A DNA stretch of 64,000 nucleotides, from positions 4,052-68,051 of the forward strand of contig CAJKUH010000012.1 of assembly GCA_905203045.1 (NCBI GenBank). The letters are read 5' to 3'. The notes under the pieces are model-generated. The model was not told where the DNA came from, searched no databases, and saw only the letters and a list, made by a program, of their open reading frames with translations. Both the position numbers and the translations under genes were made by a program. Below are positions 16,166 to 26,494 of this stretch, piece after piece. Origin of the DNA: an uncultured Eggerthella sp. (lineage in GTDB: Bacteria; Actinomycetota; Coriobacteriia; Coriobacteriales; Eggerthellaceae). Positions within the stretch are counted from its first letter, which is position 1. Each line of letters begins with the position of its first letter.

Positions 16166-17389
16166 ATGGCAAAGGATAAGTGCGTACTCGCATATTCTGG
16201 TGGTTTGGACACCAGCGTCTGCATCAAGTGGTTGCAGGAGGAAAAGGGCCTCGACGTTATCGCCGTTGTAGGCGAAGTTGGCCAGGAGCATGAGGGCCTT
16301 GAGCAGGTTAAGGAGCGCGCACTGGCAACGGGCGCAATCGACTGCATCATCGCCGACATGCGCGAAGATTTCGCAGCAGACTACCTTTCCAAGGCTCTGT
16401 ATGCAAACGCTCACTTCGAGAACAAGTACCCTCTGGTATCTGCTCTTTCCCGTCCGCTGATCTCCAAGTACCTGGTAGACACCGCTCATAAGTTCGGCGC
16501 CAAGTACGTGGCACACGGCTGCACCGGCAAGGGCAACGACCAGGTTCGCTTCGAAACCTCCATCCAGGCTCTTGATCCTACGCTGGAAATTATCGCTCCT
16601 GTTCGCGAGTGGGATATGCACACCCGCCAGGAGGAAATGGACTGGGCTGCTGCTCACGGCGTAACCGTACCCACCACCAAGAGCAAGCCTTACTCCATCG
16701 ACGACAACCTGTGGGGTCGCGCTATTGAGTGCGGCGTTCTGGAAGACCCGATGAACCGTCCTCCGCTGGACATCTACACCATGACCACCGATCCCGAAAA
16801 GGCTCCTGACACGCCCACCGAGATCGAAGTTGAGTTCAAGGGCGGCCTGCCTGTTGCCATCGACGGCGAGCAGATGAGCTACCTCGACATCATCGCCAAG
16901 ATGAACCAGATCGCTGGCGACAACGGCTACGGCCGCATCGACATGATCGAGAACCGCATGATCGGCGTTAAGAGCCGCGAGTGCTACGAAGCACCGGGTG
17001 CCCTGGCACTGATCGTTGCTCACCGCGGCCTTGAGGACATGTGCCTCGAGCGCGAGGTTCTTCGCTACAAGCTGCACCTCGAGCATGACTGGGCAACCAT
17101 GGTTTACAACGGCCAGTGGTTCAGCCCTCTGAAGCATGCGGTAGATGCCTTCATGGCAACCACCCAGCAGTGCGTAACCGGCGTTGTTCGCCTGAAGTTC
17201 TACAAGGGCAGCTGCACCGTTACCGGCCGCAAGTCCGACTTCAGCCTGTACGATTACGGTCTGGCTACCTACGATGCCGCCGACACCTTCAACCACAAGG
17301 CAGCCAAGGGCTTCATCGACCTGTACGGCCTGTCCACCAAGGTTTGGGCTAAGAACCGCCGCGAGCAGGGCGTGACGGACGGCGAGTAA
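16166..17389 (+). CDS. argG: Argininosuccinate synthase
   Basis: ArgG joins citrulline and aspartate with ATP to form argininosuccinate. The 407-residue protein starts with the ATP-pyrophosphatase P-loop AYSGGLDTS (residues 8-16) and keeps the YVAHGCTGKGNDQVRFE block; length is normal for the type. ATG 16166 is preferred over TTG 16160 because of GGAAAGG upstream. Codon use is more biased than in the preceding arg genes, as in a well-expressed gene. argF and carAB are not in the window. A long hairpin element begins 63 bases after the stop. Confidence 0.97.
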   Translation: MAKDKCVLAYSGGLDTSVCIKWLQEEKGLDVIAVVGEVGQEHEGLEQVKERALATGAIDCIIADMREDFAADYLSKALYANAHFENKYPLVSALSRPLISKYLVDTAHKFGAKYVAHGCTGKGNDQVRFETSIQALDPTLEIIAPVREWDMHTRQEEMDWAAAHGVTVPTTKSKPYSIDDNLWGRAIECGVLEDPMNRPPLDIYTMTTDPEKAPDTPTEIEVEFKGGLPVAIDGEQMSYLDIIAKMNQIAGDNGYGRIDMIENRMIGVKSRECYEAPGALALIVAHRGLEDMCLEREVLRYKLHLEHDWATMVYNGQWFSPLKHAVDAFMATTQQCVTGVVRLKFYKGSCTVTGRKSDFSLYDYGLATYDAADTFNHKAAKGFIDLYGLSTKVWAKNRREQGVTDGE

Positions 17390-17451
17390 ATAGTGGTTAC
17401 GCTGTTCTGCGAATAGCGTGACGTTCGCTTGAACCGCAATGATGCTGTGGT

Positions 17452-17574
17452 CCAGCCGGGCACCCCATCTTCGCACGATTTCACGAACTCACGTAGCGCT
17501 AGTACGCTACGTTCGCGAAATCCCACGAACCTGGGGCACCGGGCTGGGCCTCGCTGATTTACTGGCGCATGCCC
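17452..17574 (+). repeat. Long 3'-end hairpin element with conserved tail, copy A
   Basis: The outer arms 17452-17467 and 17532-17547 pair at 13 of 16. Inside, ACGTAGCG (17491-17498) and CGCTACGT (17505-17512) are perfect, flanked by GATTTC / GAAATC. The tail at 17550-17574 (begins CTCGCTG, ends GCGCATGCCC) matches copy B on the opposite strand at 37686-37710 in 24 of 25 positions. Both copies lie 44-63 bases past a stop codon, in the same sense as that gene. Confidence 0.8.
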
Positions 17575-17602
17575 AGAGTTCGGGAACGCCCTTTGGGCGT
17601 TT

Positions 17603-17633
17603 GCTTGAATTCGCTTTGCTCTTCAAGCTTTTT
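17603..17633 (+). terminator. Intrinsic terminator 1 before argH
   Basis: GCTTGAA (17603-17609) pairs with TTCAAGC (17622-17628), followed by TTTTT. Confidence 0.8.
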
Positions 17634-17676
17634 ACAGGGCTCTTCCTTCGTAAAGAGGGGAGAGCCCTGTTTTGCT
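17634..17676 (+). terminator. Intrinsic terminator 2 before argH
   Basis: A 10-bp stem (ACAGGGCTCT, 17634-17643, with 17661-17670) is followed by TTTTGC. Confidence 0.8.
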
Positions 17677-17743
17677 ATCATGGGAACATTGATTGGTAAC
17701 ACACTTATGGGGCGGGTGCCCTGCAAGGTTAGGAGCTCATACT

Positions 17744-19135
<1,392 letters not shown>

Positions 19136-19158
19136 GCACTTCTGGAACAACTTGATGG

Positions 19159-19200
19159 GAAGAGCCGCGTTGTCCGCTGGGACGCGCGGCTCTTCTTTTT
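19159..19200 (+). terminator. Intrinsic terminator after argH
   Basis: An 11-bp perfect stem (GAAGAGCCGCG, 19159-19169, with 19185-19195) is followed by TTTTT. Confidence 0.92.
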
Positions 19201-19204
19201 ACGG

Positions 19205-19235
19205 TAACAAAATGGGGACTGTCCCCATTTTGTTA
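19205..19235. repeat. Dispersed palindrome, copy 2
   Basis: A perfect 15-1-15 palindrome, centre 19220, with arms TAACAAAATGGGGAC. It is the same sequence as copy 1 apart from the central base and lies directly after the argH terminator. Confidence 0.9.
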
Positions 19236-19291
19236 TTTCCCTGCCAAGGAAACGCTTCGGTACCGTTTGCGGAAACCGGCCAGAAAAGGTA

Positions 19292-19320
19292 TTGACGGGT
19301 TGTGCAGATTCGGGCTATGT
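19292..19320 (+). promoter_or_regulatory. Possible promoter of the penicillin-binding protein gene
   Basis: TTGACG (19292-19297) lies 17 bases before a poor -10, CTATGT (19315-19320). A second -10-like TAAAAT occurs near 19334. Confidence 0.35.
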
Positions 19321-19366
19321 GGCGCAACAATGATAAAATGACGAGAACTATATTTAGGGAGGTTCG

Positions 19367-21673
19367 ATGGCTTCACGAGCTAGAAGAAGCAAGCACGGTG
19401 CCCGCCAGGGGAAAGCGGGGCTGAGGCTTGGCGTCGTTGGCGCGGTTATCCTGGGCGCTATTGTTGCCTGCTGCATTGCCGTAGTTGCAGTATGCACGGT
19501 TTGGCTGCAAGATCTGCCCGACTACACCGACGCTTCGGCTTACAACTACGCGGAGAAAACCAAGGTATATGCCAACGATGGTTCAACGCTGTTGGCCGAG
19601 TTCTACCTTGAGAATCGCGACCCCATCGACCTGGAGGATATGGGCACGTACGTGACCAAGGGCACGGTAGCAACGGAAGACGAACGTTTCTACCAGCACA
19701 ACGGCGTAGACCTTATGGGTATTGCCCGTGCGGTATGGGTGAACGTTACCCATACCGGCCATGAAGGCGCTTCCACCATTACCCAGCAGTTCGTGCGCAA
19801 TACCATCCTTGCCGACGAGGCAACGGAATCCACGCTGAAGCGCAAGGTGCGCGAGGCATATATCGCCATCAAGCTTGAAGAAGTGTACTCGAAGGACGAA
19901 ATCCTTCAGATGTACCTGAACACCATTAACTACGGTCAAGGCGCTTATGGCATCCAGGCTGCAGCGCAGCGCTACTACTCCAAAGACGCCAAGGACCTTA
20001 CCATTGCACAGGCGGCAACGCTTATCGGCATTCCCCAGTCGCCTACGTACAACAACCCCATCGACAACCCCAAAAACTGCCAGCAGCGCCGCAACTTGGT
20101 GCTCGACCGCATGCTCACCAATGGCGTGATCACCCAGGCAGAGCACGATTCTGCCCAGGCGGAAGATTTGAACCTGAACCCGTCTGCCGTGAACTCGGGT
20201 GACGGCATGTACAAATACAAGTACTTCACCAGCTACGTACGTGAAACGCTTTTGAAGGAATACTCTGCCGACGAAGTGTTCAAGGGCGGCATGACGGTTA
20301 TCACCACGCTCGACCCGAAGGTGCAGGATGCTGCTGAGGCTGCAGCTCAGGAAAAGCTGAAAACGCTTTCCAGCAACCTTGAGCTTGCCATGGTTTCGGT
20401 TGACCCTGATACCGGTTACATCAGGGCGCTTATCGGCGGCCGCGATTACGATTCGAACGAATTCAACCTGGCAACGCAGGCAAAGCGCCAGCCCGGTTCT
20501 TCTTTCAAGACGTTTACCCTGCTTGCCGCGCTGAACGACGGTGTTTCGCCTGACACCAACCTTGACTGCTCGGGCCACGTGAACATCAACGGCTGGCAGG
20601 TGGAAAACTACGGCGGCACCGACTACGGCACCCGTTCCATCAGGAGCGCCTTCGCCGTTTCCTCGAACACCGGCTTTGCCGAGCTGTGCACCGAAATCGG
20701 TGCCGACAAGGTAGTCGACATGGCAAAGAAGTGCGGAATCGAGTCCGACCTGGACGCATACCCTTCCATTACGCTGGGCTCTGAAGAAGTAACGGTTCGC
20801 GAAATGGCGCAGGCATATGCCACTATCGCCAACGGCGGCACCAAGCACGAAGCAGTGTGTATCCAGTCCATCAAGGACTCCAACGGCGCAACCATCTACC
20901 AGGCCGACACCAAGGGCGAAAAGGTACTCGATACGGCGCTTACCCAGGCGGCAACCGACGTTATGGAAGGCGTTGTGACCAACGGCACCGGCCGTGGCGC
21001 TGCCATCGACAACGGCCAGCCGGTAGCGGGCAAAACCGGTACGTCTGAAAACTGGCGCGACAAATGGTTCTGCGGCATTACCCCGCAGCTTTCCACGGCG
21101 GTATGGATCGGTGGCCGTGACGAGGTTCGCATGCCTTCCTCGGTTGCCTGCGACGGTGTGTACGGCAGCTTCATGAGCCAGGTTCTTGAGGGCCAGCCCA
21201 TCGAGGATTTTCCGACGTCTGATACGCAGCTTACCTACAACGCTACCAACTTCGGTCATGGCAGCGGTTCGTACGGTTCGGCTCCTGAGCACGAAGGCGA
21301 TACGGTGATGTCCGACGGTTCGTCGAGCTCCAGCACTGAAACGAGCGGCGATACTGACAATTCCGCCAACAATACCAGAGGCACCACCAATTCGGGCGGT
21401 AGCTCCGAAGCCAACACGCCTTCCTCAAGGCCCAGCAGCGGCGGCAGCTCCGGTGGCAACTCGGGTGGCACCAGCGGCGGTTCTTCCGGTGGCAACACCA
21501 GTGGCGGCACTACCGGCGGTGGCGGAACCACGGGTGGCGGCACCTCGGGTGGCACTACCGGCGGTGGCGGAACCACGGGTGGCGGCACCTCGGGTGGCAC
21601 TACCGGTGGTGGCGGAACCACGGGCGGCGGCTCTACTGGCGGTGCTTCCGGCAGCGGGCCTTCGGGCGAATAA
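19367..21673 (+). CDS. Class A penicillin-binding protein (transglycosylase/transpeptidase)
   Basis: This bifunctional cell-wall enzyme polymerises and cross-links peptidoglycan outside the membrane. The 768-residue protein has one N-terminal membrane anchor (about residues 22-46) and a GT51 domain with E104 in TEDERFYQH and GASTITQQFVRN. The transpeptidase domain has SxxK at 378-381 (SSFK), SxN at 432-434 and KTG at 556-558. A Ser/Thr region leads into a Gly/Thr-rich tail of about 75 residues built from a repeated 15-residue unit, probably a flexible wall-spanning stretch. The start is ATG 19367 behind GGGAGG. It is PBP1A/PonA-like; I leave the symbol open. Confidence 0.95.
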   Translation: MASRARRSKHGARQGKAGLRLGVVGAVILGAIVACCIAVVAVCTVWLQDLPDYTDASAYNYAEKTKVYANDGSTLLAEFYLENRDPIDLEDMGTYVTKGTVATEDERFYQHNGVDLMGIARAVWVNVTHTGHEGASTITQQFVRNTILADEATESTLKRKVREAYIAIKLEEVYSKDEILQMYLNTINYGQGAYGIQAAAQRYYSKDAKDLTIAQAATLIGIPQSPTYNNPIDNPKNCQQRRNLVLDRMLTNGVITQAEHDSAQAEDLNLNPSAVNSGDGMYKYKYFTSYVRETLLKEYSADEVFKGGMTVITTLDPKVQDAAEAAAQEKLKTLSSNLELAMVSVDPDTGYIRALIGGRDYDSNEFNLATQAKRQPGSSFKTFTLLAALNDGVSPDTNLDCSGHVNINGWQVENYGGTDYGTRSIRSAFAVSSNTGFAELCTEIGADKVVDMAKKCGIESDLDAYPSITLGSEEVTVREMAQAYATIANGGTKHEAVCIQSIKDSNGATIYQADTKGEKVLDTALTQAATDVMEGVVTNGTGRGAAIDNGQPVAGKTGTSENWRDKWFCGITPQLSTAVWIGGRDEVRMPSSVACDGVYGSFMSQVLEGQPIEDFPTSDTQLTYNATNFGHGSGSYGSAPEHEGDTVMSDGSSSSSTETSGDTDNSANNTRGTTNSGGSSEANTPSSRPSSGGSSGGNSGGTSGGSSGGNTSGGTTGGGGTTGGGTSGGTTGGGGTTGGGTSGGTTGGGGTTGGGSTGGASGSGPSGE
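21503..21637 (+). repeat. 45-bp coding tandem repeat, three units
   Basis: Three adjacent 45-bp units (21503, 21548, 21593) each encode GGTTGGGGTTGGGTS; the last unit is slightly diverged. They form the glycine-rich tail of the penicillin-binding protein and could change copy number by slippage. Confidence 0.9.
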
Positions 21674-21680
21674 CGAATAG

Positions 21681-21715
21681 AAAGAGGCGTGTCCTTCGGG
21701 GCGCGCCTCTTTTTG
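21681..21715 (+). terminator. Intrinsic terminator after the penicillin-binding protein gene
   Basis: AGAGGCGTG pairs with CGCGCCTCT (one G-U) over a TCCTTCGGGG loop, followed by TTTTTG. Confidence 0.9.
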
Positions 21716-21926
21716 TTGTCGCCTGATGCGGGGGCGGCGTAGTCTGAGGCGCTGATACGGCATGGTTGCTGCAGGGAACGGGGCGCAAACAGCGTGTTTG
21801 GCCTGCAGGCTGTGGATTCTTCGGGTAGAACGTCGATAAAGGGTGCGCAGATGGGCAAGAGCGTTTTTAATAGAAAAGAGTGCAAAGTCGTGCTGGCTTT
21901 GCTGGCTTTTCGTTCGGAAGGATAGT

Positions 21927-22418
21927 ATGAAAACGAAAGCACGTTTTCTGATAGTTGCAGCGTTCTGCCTTGCTTGCTTAAGCGCCTTGGTGGGCTGCTC
22001 TGCCTCTAACGAGCAGACGGATGCCCAGACGCAGAACCGCCAGTATATGTCTTCGGTCAACACCATTATGGAAACCTTGAACACCAACATGGATACGTTT
22101 TCCAAGGCAGTGAAAGATGGGGAAGTGGTTTCCCTTACTGCCCAGCTTTCCTCGGTAGACCAGTGTGTTTCCGACCTTCAGGGGCTTACCGTCCCCGATG
22201 CCATGGGTGACATCCAGTCTTCCTATGTAAACGGTGCCAAGGAATTGCAGACAGCGCTTTCCAGCTATGTGCAGCTGTATGAAGATGTGAAAGCTCCCGC
22301 AAACGGTGTGGCTCCCAGCACTTCGGACTACAACAGCCGCATGGCGGACATCCAGTCTCACTACGATGCAGGTATCAAAGCCCTGCAGGATGCGGACAGC
22401 AAGGCCGAATCCGCTTAG
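21927..22418 (+). CDS. Predicted lipoprotein of unknown function
   Basis: The 163-residue protein has a Lys-rich start, a hydrophobic core and the lipobox SALVGC, so it should be lipidated on the cysteine and held on the outer face of the membrane. The mature part is mostly helical with heptad-like spacing (VNTIMETLNTNMDTFSKAVK), suggesting a small helical bundle. I do not recognise a family. ATG 21927 follows GGAAGGA; the longer in-frame start at 21843 would hide the signal peptide. It has its own terminator and sits downstream of a cell-wall synthase, which hints at an envelope role but does not prove one. Confidence 0.8.
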   Translation: MKTKARFLIVAAFCLACLSALVGCSASNEQTDAQTQNRQYMSSVNTIMETLNTNMDTFSKAVKDGEVVSLTAQLSSVDQCVSDLQGLTVPDAMGDIQSSYVNGAKELQTALSSYVQLYEDVKAPANGVAPSTSDYNSRMADIQSHYDAGIKALQDADSKAESA

Positions 22419-22444
22419 CGGAGTGCGGCATAACCGAGTAACAG

Positions 22445-22479
22445 AACGGCCATCATGTAAGGTGATGGCCGTTTTCTTG
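22445..22479 (+). terminator. Intrinsic terminator after the lipoprotein gene
   Basis: A 10-bp perfect stem (ACGGCCATCA, 22446-22455, with 22463-22472) is followed by TTTCTT. Confidence 0.9.
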
Positions 22480-22507
22480 CCTTATGCAAGAGGTTAAGGA
22501 CAAAGAT

Positions 22508-25033
22508 ATGAGCAACGAAAACACGAACACAACCGTTGGCGCACAGCCCGAATCCGCCAATGGCAAAGCGGCAGGTGCAAAGAAGGTAGAACTTCTGGCG
22601 CCGGCTGGCAACATGGCATGCCTTCATGCCGCGGTAAAGGCCGGAGCCGATGCGGTGTATCTGGGCGCAGGCCATTTCAACGCACGCCGTGGTGCCGACA
22701 ACTTTTCGCTGGAAAGCCTGAAAGAGGCATGCGACTATGCGCACCTGCGTGGCGTAAAGATCTACCTTACCTTGAACACGGTGGTTCTTCCCTCCGAGCT
22801 TTCCGACGCCCTGGAGCTTGCTCGCCAGGCGTATCGCTGTGGCGTTGACGCCTTCATCGTGCAGGACGCCGGCATCGCCATCGAGCTCACGCGTATCATG
22901 CCCGATGTGGAAGTGCATGTTTCCACGCAGATGAACATCCACGACGAGGATGGGTTGCGCGCCGCAGCAGCGTTGGGTGCATCGCGCGTTACGCTTGCCC
23001 GCGAGCTTTCGCTGGAAGAGATTTCCCGCCTGCACCAGCTTGCCGAAGAGCTTGGCGTTGAACTGGAATCGTTCGCGCATGGCGCTTTGTGCATCTGCTA
23101 TTCAGGCCAATGCTTCATGTCTTCCATGGTAGGCGGCCGCTCTGCCAACCGTGGGCGCTGTGCCCAGGCATGTCGCTTGCCCTACGAACTGCACAATCGC
23201 GCCTTGCGCAAGAACCTTGATGCACCGGGTGAGCATCTGCTTTCCCCCAAGGATCTGTGCACGGTAAACCTGATTCCTGAGCTTCTTCAGGCGGGCGTTG
23301 CCTCGCTCAAGGTTGAGGGCCGTATGAAATCGCCCGAGTACGTGCAGGCTGTCGTGGGCGTGTACCGTGCGGTGATTGACCGCGTTGAGGCTGCGATTGC
23401 GTCTGAAGGAATTGATGCTGTTGCCGCATCGAATGCGCCTGCGCTTCGCGCAACCGAAGAAGAGATGAACGTGCTTTCCGAGGCGTTTTCCCGTGGGTTC
23501 ACCACGGCGTACCTTACTGGCAAGCGCGGCAACGAGATCATGAGTTACGGCCGTCCCAACAACCGCGGCGTTTTCGTGGGACGTGTTGCCAAGGTGCGCG
23601 AAGGCCTGGTGTTCATCGATCCGGAAACCGAGCTGCACACTGGCGACCTTATCGAGTTCTGGACCAACCGCGGCCATTTCGTGCATACCATCGGCGAGTT
23701 CAAGACCGACCGCGCAGGACGTGCGTTCTTCCCTGTTGAGCGCGCCGTTGGCAAAGGCGATCGCGTGTTTCGCGTGCGCAATGCCGAAGCAGCGTTTGTC
23801 GACGATGAGAAGCTCCCATCCGTTGGCGTGAAGGCGCATGCCTCGCTCCATATCGGACAGCCTGCGCAGTTAACGTTCGAAACGGAAGACGGAACGGCAA
23901 AGGTGGTTGTGGAAGGCGTCGAGGTTGAGGCGGCCCGCACCAAGGCCATTACGGCAGAAGAAGTGCGTGAGCACATCGATCGCATGGGCTCTACGCCGTT
24001 TCATCTGGTATCGCTCGACGTTGACTTGGACGAAGGCGTCGGTATGGGCTTTTCGATGCTACACAAGCTTCGTGCCCGTGCCGCCGAAGAGCTGCAGGAA
24101 GCCATCCTTGCGCCGTACCATGCCCGCAAGCTGGGCCGCACGCCCAACCGTACGTTTGCGCCGGTATCGCGAAAGGGCTGGTGTAAGGTTGCTGCCTTGG
24201 CTACGAACCCCGCCTGCGCCCGTGCCGCAAAGCGTGCCGGTGCCGACCTGATTTACGTGCCTGCCACCAACTACCGTCGCGGTGAAGCTGTGATCGCCGG
24301 CCAGCTTTCCGGCACCGCCGAACAGGCGGGCTACCCCAAGCAGTGCATCCCAGTACTGCCGGTGGTTTCGCAGATGTTCGACGAGGAAAAGCGCAACGGC
24401 TTCGATATCTGGAAGCGCGTCAAAGCAGATAAGCCCGTTATGGTGGAAAACCTAGGACAGCTTCTTCATGCAACGGAGATGGGCGCCTCTCCTGAGGTTG
24501 GTCCGCACATTCCCGTCACGAACAAGCTCGACCTGCAGGCCATGGCTGATTTGGGCGCACAGCGCGTATGGCTCTCGCCCGAGCTTTCCCTGGTTCAGAT
24601 CGAAGAGCTGGGCGACATGGCCCCTATGTCGTTGGGTCTTACCATCATGGGCCAAACCGAACTTATGGTTACCGAGCATTGCCTGCTTATGAGCCAGGGG
24701 CCTTGCAACCAGAAGTGCGTCGAATGTGCCCGTCGCAAGAGCCCGCACTACCTGAAAGACCGCAAGGGTTATGAAATGCCGGTAATCACCGACTGCACGG
24801 GGCGCAGCCACCTGTACAACGCAGTGCAAATGGACAACGCGCACCTTATGCCGGAAATCATCGGCGCCGGTGTTTCCGCCGTTCTGGTTGACACCACGAT
24901 GATGAACGTGAAGGAAACCACCGAAAAGGTTGCCCGCGCGGTGCGCGCACGCGATATTGCCCAGAAGGACGGCAACAAGGTTTCGAAGGCAGAAGGGGCA
25001 ACCACGGGCCACTTGTTCCGCGGTGTTTCGTAG
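22508..25033 (+). CDS. U32-family peptidase-like protein (RlhA/TrhP type)
   Basis: The 841-residue protein has a TIM-barrel U32 core starting at KKVELLAPAGNMACLHAAVKAG. It carries the diagnostic block ESFAHGALCICYSGQC followed by GRSANRGRCAQACR, and a second domain ending in a Cys cluster (GPCNQKCVECARRK). U32 proteins were first called collagenases. The better-studied E. coli members RlhA and TrhP take part in cytidine or uridine hydroxylation of rRNA or tRNA, so RNA modification is the more likely role. ATG 22508 (AAGG upstream) is preferred; ATG 22484 lies against the previous terminator and lacks a ribosome binding site. Confidence 0.85.
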   Translation: MSNENTNTTVGAQPESANGKAAGAKKVELLAPAGNMACLHAAVKAGADAVYLGAGHFNARRGADNFSLESLKEACDYAHLRGVKIYLTLNTVVLPSELSDALELARQAYRCGVDAFIVQDAGIAIELTRIMPDVEVHVSTQMNIHDEDGLRAAAALGASRVTLARELSLEEISRLHQLAEELGVELESFAHGALCICYSGQCFMSSMVGGRSANRGRCAQACRLPYELHNRALRKNLDAPGEHLLSPKDLCTVNLIPELLQAGVASLKVEGRMKSPEYVQAVVGVYRAVIDRVEAAIASEGIDAVAASNAPALRATEEEMNVLSEAFSRGFTTAYLTGKRGNEIMSYGRPNNRGVFVGRVAKVREGLVFIDPETELHTGDLIEFWTNRGHFVHTIGEFKTDRAGRAFFPVERAVGKGDRVFRVRNAEAAFVDDEKLPSVGVKAHASLHIGQPAQLTFETEDGTAKVVVEGVEVEAARTKAITAEEVREHIDRMGSTPFHLVSLDVDLDEGVGMGFSMLHKLRARAAEELQEAILAPYHARKLGRTPNRTFAPVSRKGWCKVAALATNPACARAAKRAGADLIYVPATNYRRGEAVIAGQLSGTAEQAGYPKQCIPVLPVVSQMFDEEKRNGFDIWKRVKADKPVMVENLGQLLHATEMGASPEVGPHIPVTNKLDLQAMADLGAQRVWLSPELSLVQIEELGDMAPMSLGLTIMGQTELMVTEHCLLMSQGPCNQKCVECARRKSPHYLKDRKGYEMPVITDCTGRSHLYNAVQMDNAHLMPEIIGAGVSAVLVDTTMMNVKETTEKVARAVRARDIAQKDGNKVSKAEGATTGHLFRGVS

Positions 25034-25157
25034 TGTGCGGGGAAGAGGAAAAGCGGCGAAGCGCCCTGGCCCGCAGGATGCGTGCCGAGGGTATTCGTGC
25101 TGCTCTAGCCCCTACGCAGCGGTAGGCGGCGCGCCTTCAGTGCGCGTATTCGCCCTG

Positions 25158-25166
25158 TGCTAGAAT
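25158..25166 (+). promoter_or_regulatory. Extended -10 of the tyrS promoter
   Basis: TGCTAGAAT, an extended -10, lies 28 bases before the tyrS start. No T-box-like leader is visible in the 160-base gap. Confidence 0.45.
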
Positions 25167-25193
25167 CTTCGCCATACGCAAGAAAGAGGAATC

Positions 25194-26405
25194 ATGATTT
25201 CAGCTGAAGAACAGTTTCATATCATTCAATCCGGTGCGGCTCAGATTGTTCCCGAGCAGGCACTTATGGAAAAGCTCAAGCGCGGCAAGCCGCTGAACAT
25301 CAAGCTGGGTGTAGACCCCACGGCTCCCGATATTCATCTGGGCCATGCCGTTCCGCTGCGCAAACTGCGCCAGTTCCAGGATCTGGGCCATCAGGTAACG
25401 CTGATTATCGGCGACGGCACCGCCCTTATCGGCGATCCTTCCGGTCGTAACTCCACGCGTCCCCAGCTTACGCGCGAGCAGATCAAGGAAAACGCCCAGA
25501 CCTACGTTGACCAGGCTTTCAAGGTGCTCGACCCCGAGAAAACCACCCTGCGCTACAACTCCGAGTGGATTCTTGCGCTGGGCATGGAGGAGCTTCTGAA
25601 GATTGCCTCCAACTTCACGGTTGCCCGCATCCTTGAGCGCGACGACTTCCACAACCGCTACACGTCCAACCTGCCCATCAGCTTGCATGAGTTCCTGTAC
25701 CCCATCATGCAGGCGTACGATTCCGTGGTTATCAAAGCCGACGTTGAGCTGGGCGGCACCGACCAGCTGTTCAACCTGCTTGCTGGCCGCGAGCTTATGG
25801 AAAAGATGGGTATGGAGCCTCAGGTATGCCTGACGCTTCCGTTGCTTGAAGGCACTGACGGCGTTAAGAAGATGTCGAAGAGCTACGGCAACTACATTGG
25901 CCTGACCGATGCTCCCAACGATATGTTCGGCAAGGTAATGTCTATCCCCGACGAATTGATGGTGAAGTACTATCGCCTGGCTTCCACGGTGTCGGTAGAC
26001 AAGATCGACGCTATCGAAAAGGGCCTTGCCGCAGGCGAGATTCACCCGAACCGCTGCAAGCGCGACCTGGCTCAGAACATCGTTGCCGCCTACTACGACG
26101 AAGAAGCAGCCAAGGAAGCCGAAGCTGCGTTCGACCGCCAGTTCAAGCAGCATGAAGTTCCCGAGGATATTCCTGAGTTTGCTGCTGATCTTACTCCCAA
26201 CGAAGAGGGCAAGGTGTACTTGGCAAAGCTCATCGCCGATTCCGGCCTTACGAAATCTACCGGCGATGCTCGCCGCATGATCGACCAGGGTGGCGTGAAG
26301 GTGAATGGCGAAGCTGTGGCGCCGAAAGCCTACAATGTTGCGCCTGAAACGCTTGCCGGTGCGGTAATCCAGGTTGGCAAGCGTAAGTTCGTTCGCTTGG
26401 TGTAA
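25194..26405 (+). CDS. tyrS: Tyrosyl-tRNA synthetase
   Basis: The enzyme charges tRNA-Tyr in the cytosol. The 403-residue class I synthetase has HLGH (residues 48-51) and KMSKS (226-230). A C-terminal S4 RNA-binding domain starts near residue 340 (LAKLIADSGLTKSTGDARRM). AAAGAGG lies about 6 bases before ATG 25194. Length and domain order match the TyrZ-like bacterial group with a C-terminal S4. It is a single-gene unit with an extended -10 upstream and a terminator downstream. Confidence 0.97.
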   Translation: MISAEEQFHIIQSGAAQIVPEQALMEKLKRGKPLNIKLGVDPTAPDIHLGHAVPLRKLRQFQDLGHQVTLIIGDGTALIGDPSGRNSTRPQLTREQIKENAQTYVDQAFKVLDPEKTTLRYNSEWILALGMEELLKIASNFTVARILERDDFHNRYTSNLPISLHEFLYPIMQAYDSVVIKADVELGGTDQLFNLLAGRELMEKMGMEPQVCLTLPLLEGTDGVKKMSKSYGNYIGLTDAPNDMFGKVMSIPDELMVKYYRLASTVSVDKIDAIEKGLAAGEIHPNRCKRDLAQNIVAAYYDEEAAKEAEAAFDRQFKQHEVPEDIPEFAADLTPNEEGKVYLAKLIADSGLTKSTGDARRMIDQGGVKVNGEAVAPKAYNVAPETLAGAVIQVGKRKFVRLV

Positions 26406-26459
26406 CCGTCCGCTCTTCCGAGTGTTGTGAAGGTATTCACGGCACCCGCTACCTTGCTC

Positions 26460-26488
26460 AAAAGGCCCGCTATCTGCGGGCCTTTTTC
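26460..26488 (+). terminator. Intrinsic terminator after tyrS
   Basis: A 10-bp perfect stem (AAAGGCCCGC, 26461-26470, loop TATCT) is followed by TTTTTC. Confidence 0.92.
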
Positions 26489-26494
26489 GTGCAG

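Larger units (their letters stand above)
17390..17743. other. Hairpin-packed gap between argG and argH
   Basis: The 354 bases have no credible gene. In order they carry a long imperfect hairpin (17452-17547), a 25-nt tail shared with a copy at 37686 (17550-17574), a hairpin AACGCCC / GGGCGTT (17585-17601) and two terminators (17603-17633, 17634-17676). The argH ribosome binding site follows. argG and argH are therefore probably separate transcripts. Confidence 0.8.

Noticed and set aside
14743..16359. A 538-codon minus-strand frame opposite argD, and similar ones opposite argG and the penicillin-binding protein (16007-17476, 19583-21292)
   Set aside because: All lie antisense to well-supported genes and look like codon-bias shadows.
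17439..17699. An 86-codon frame through the hairpin element in the argG-argH gap, with a similar minus-strand frame at 37558-37818
   Set aside because: The shared peptide words come from the 25-nt conserved DNA tail. The rest of the frames and the hairpin arms are unrelated, so a nucleic-acid element explains them better than a gene.
21437..21670. CRISPR-like repeats
   Set aside because: These are in-frame Gly/Thr coding repeats of the penicillin-binding protein with no spacers.
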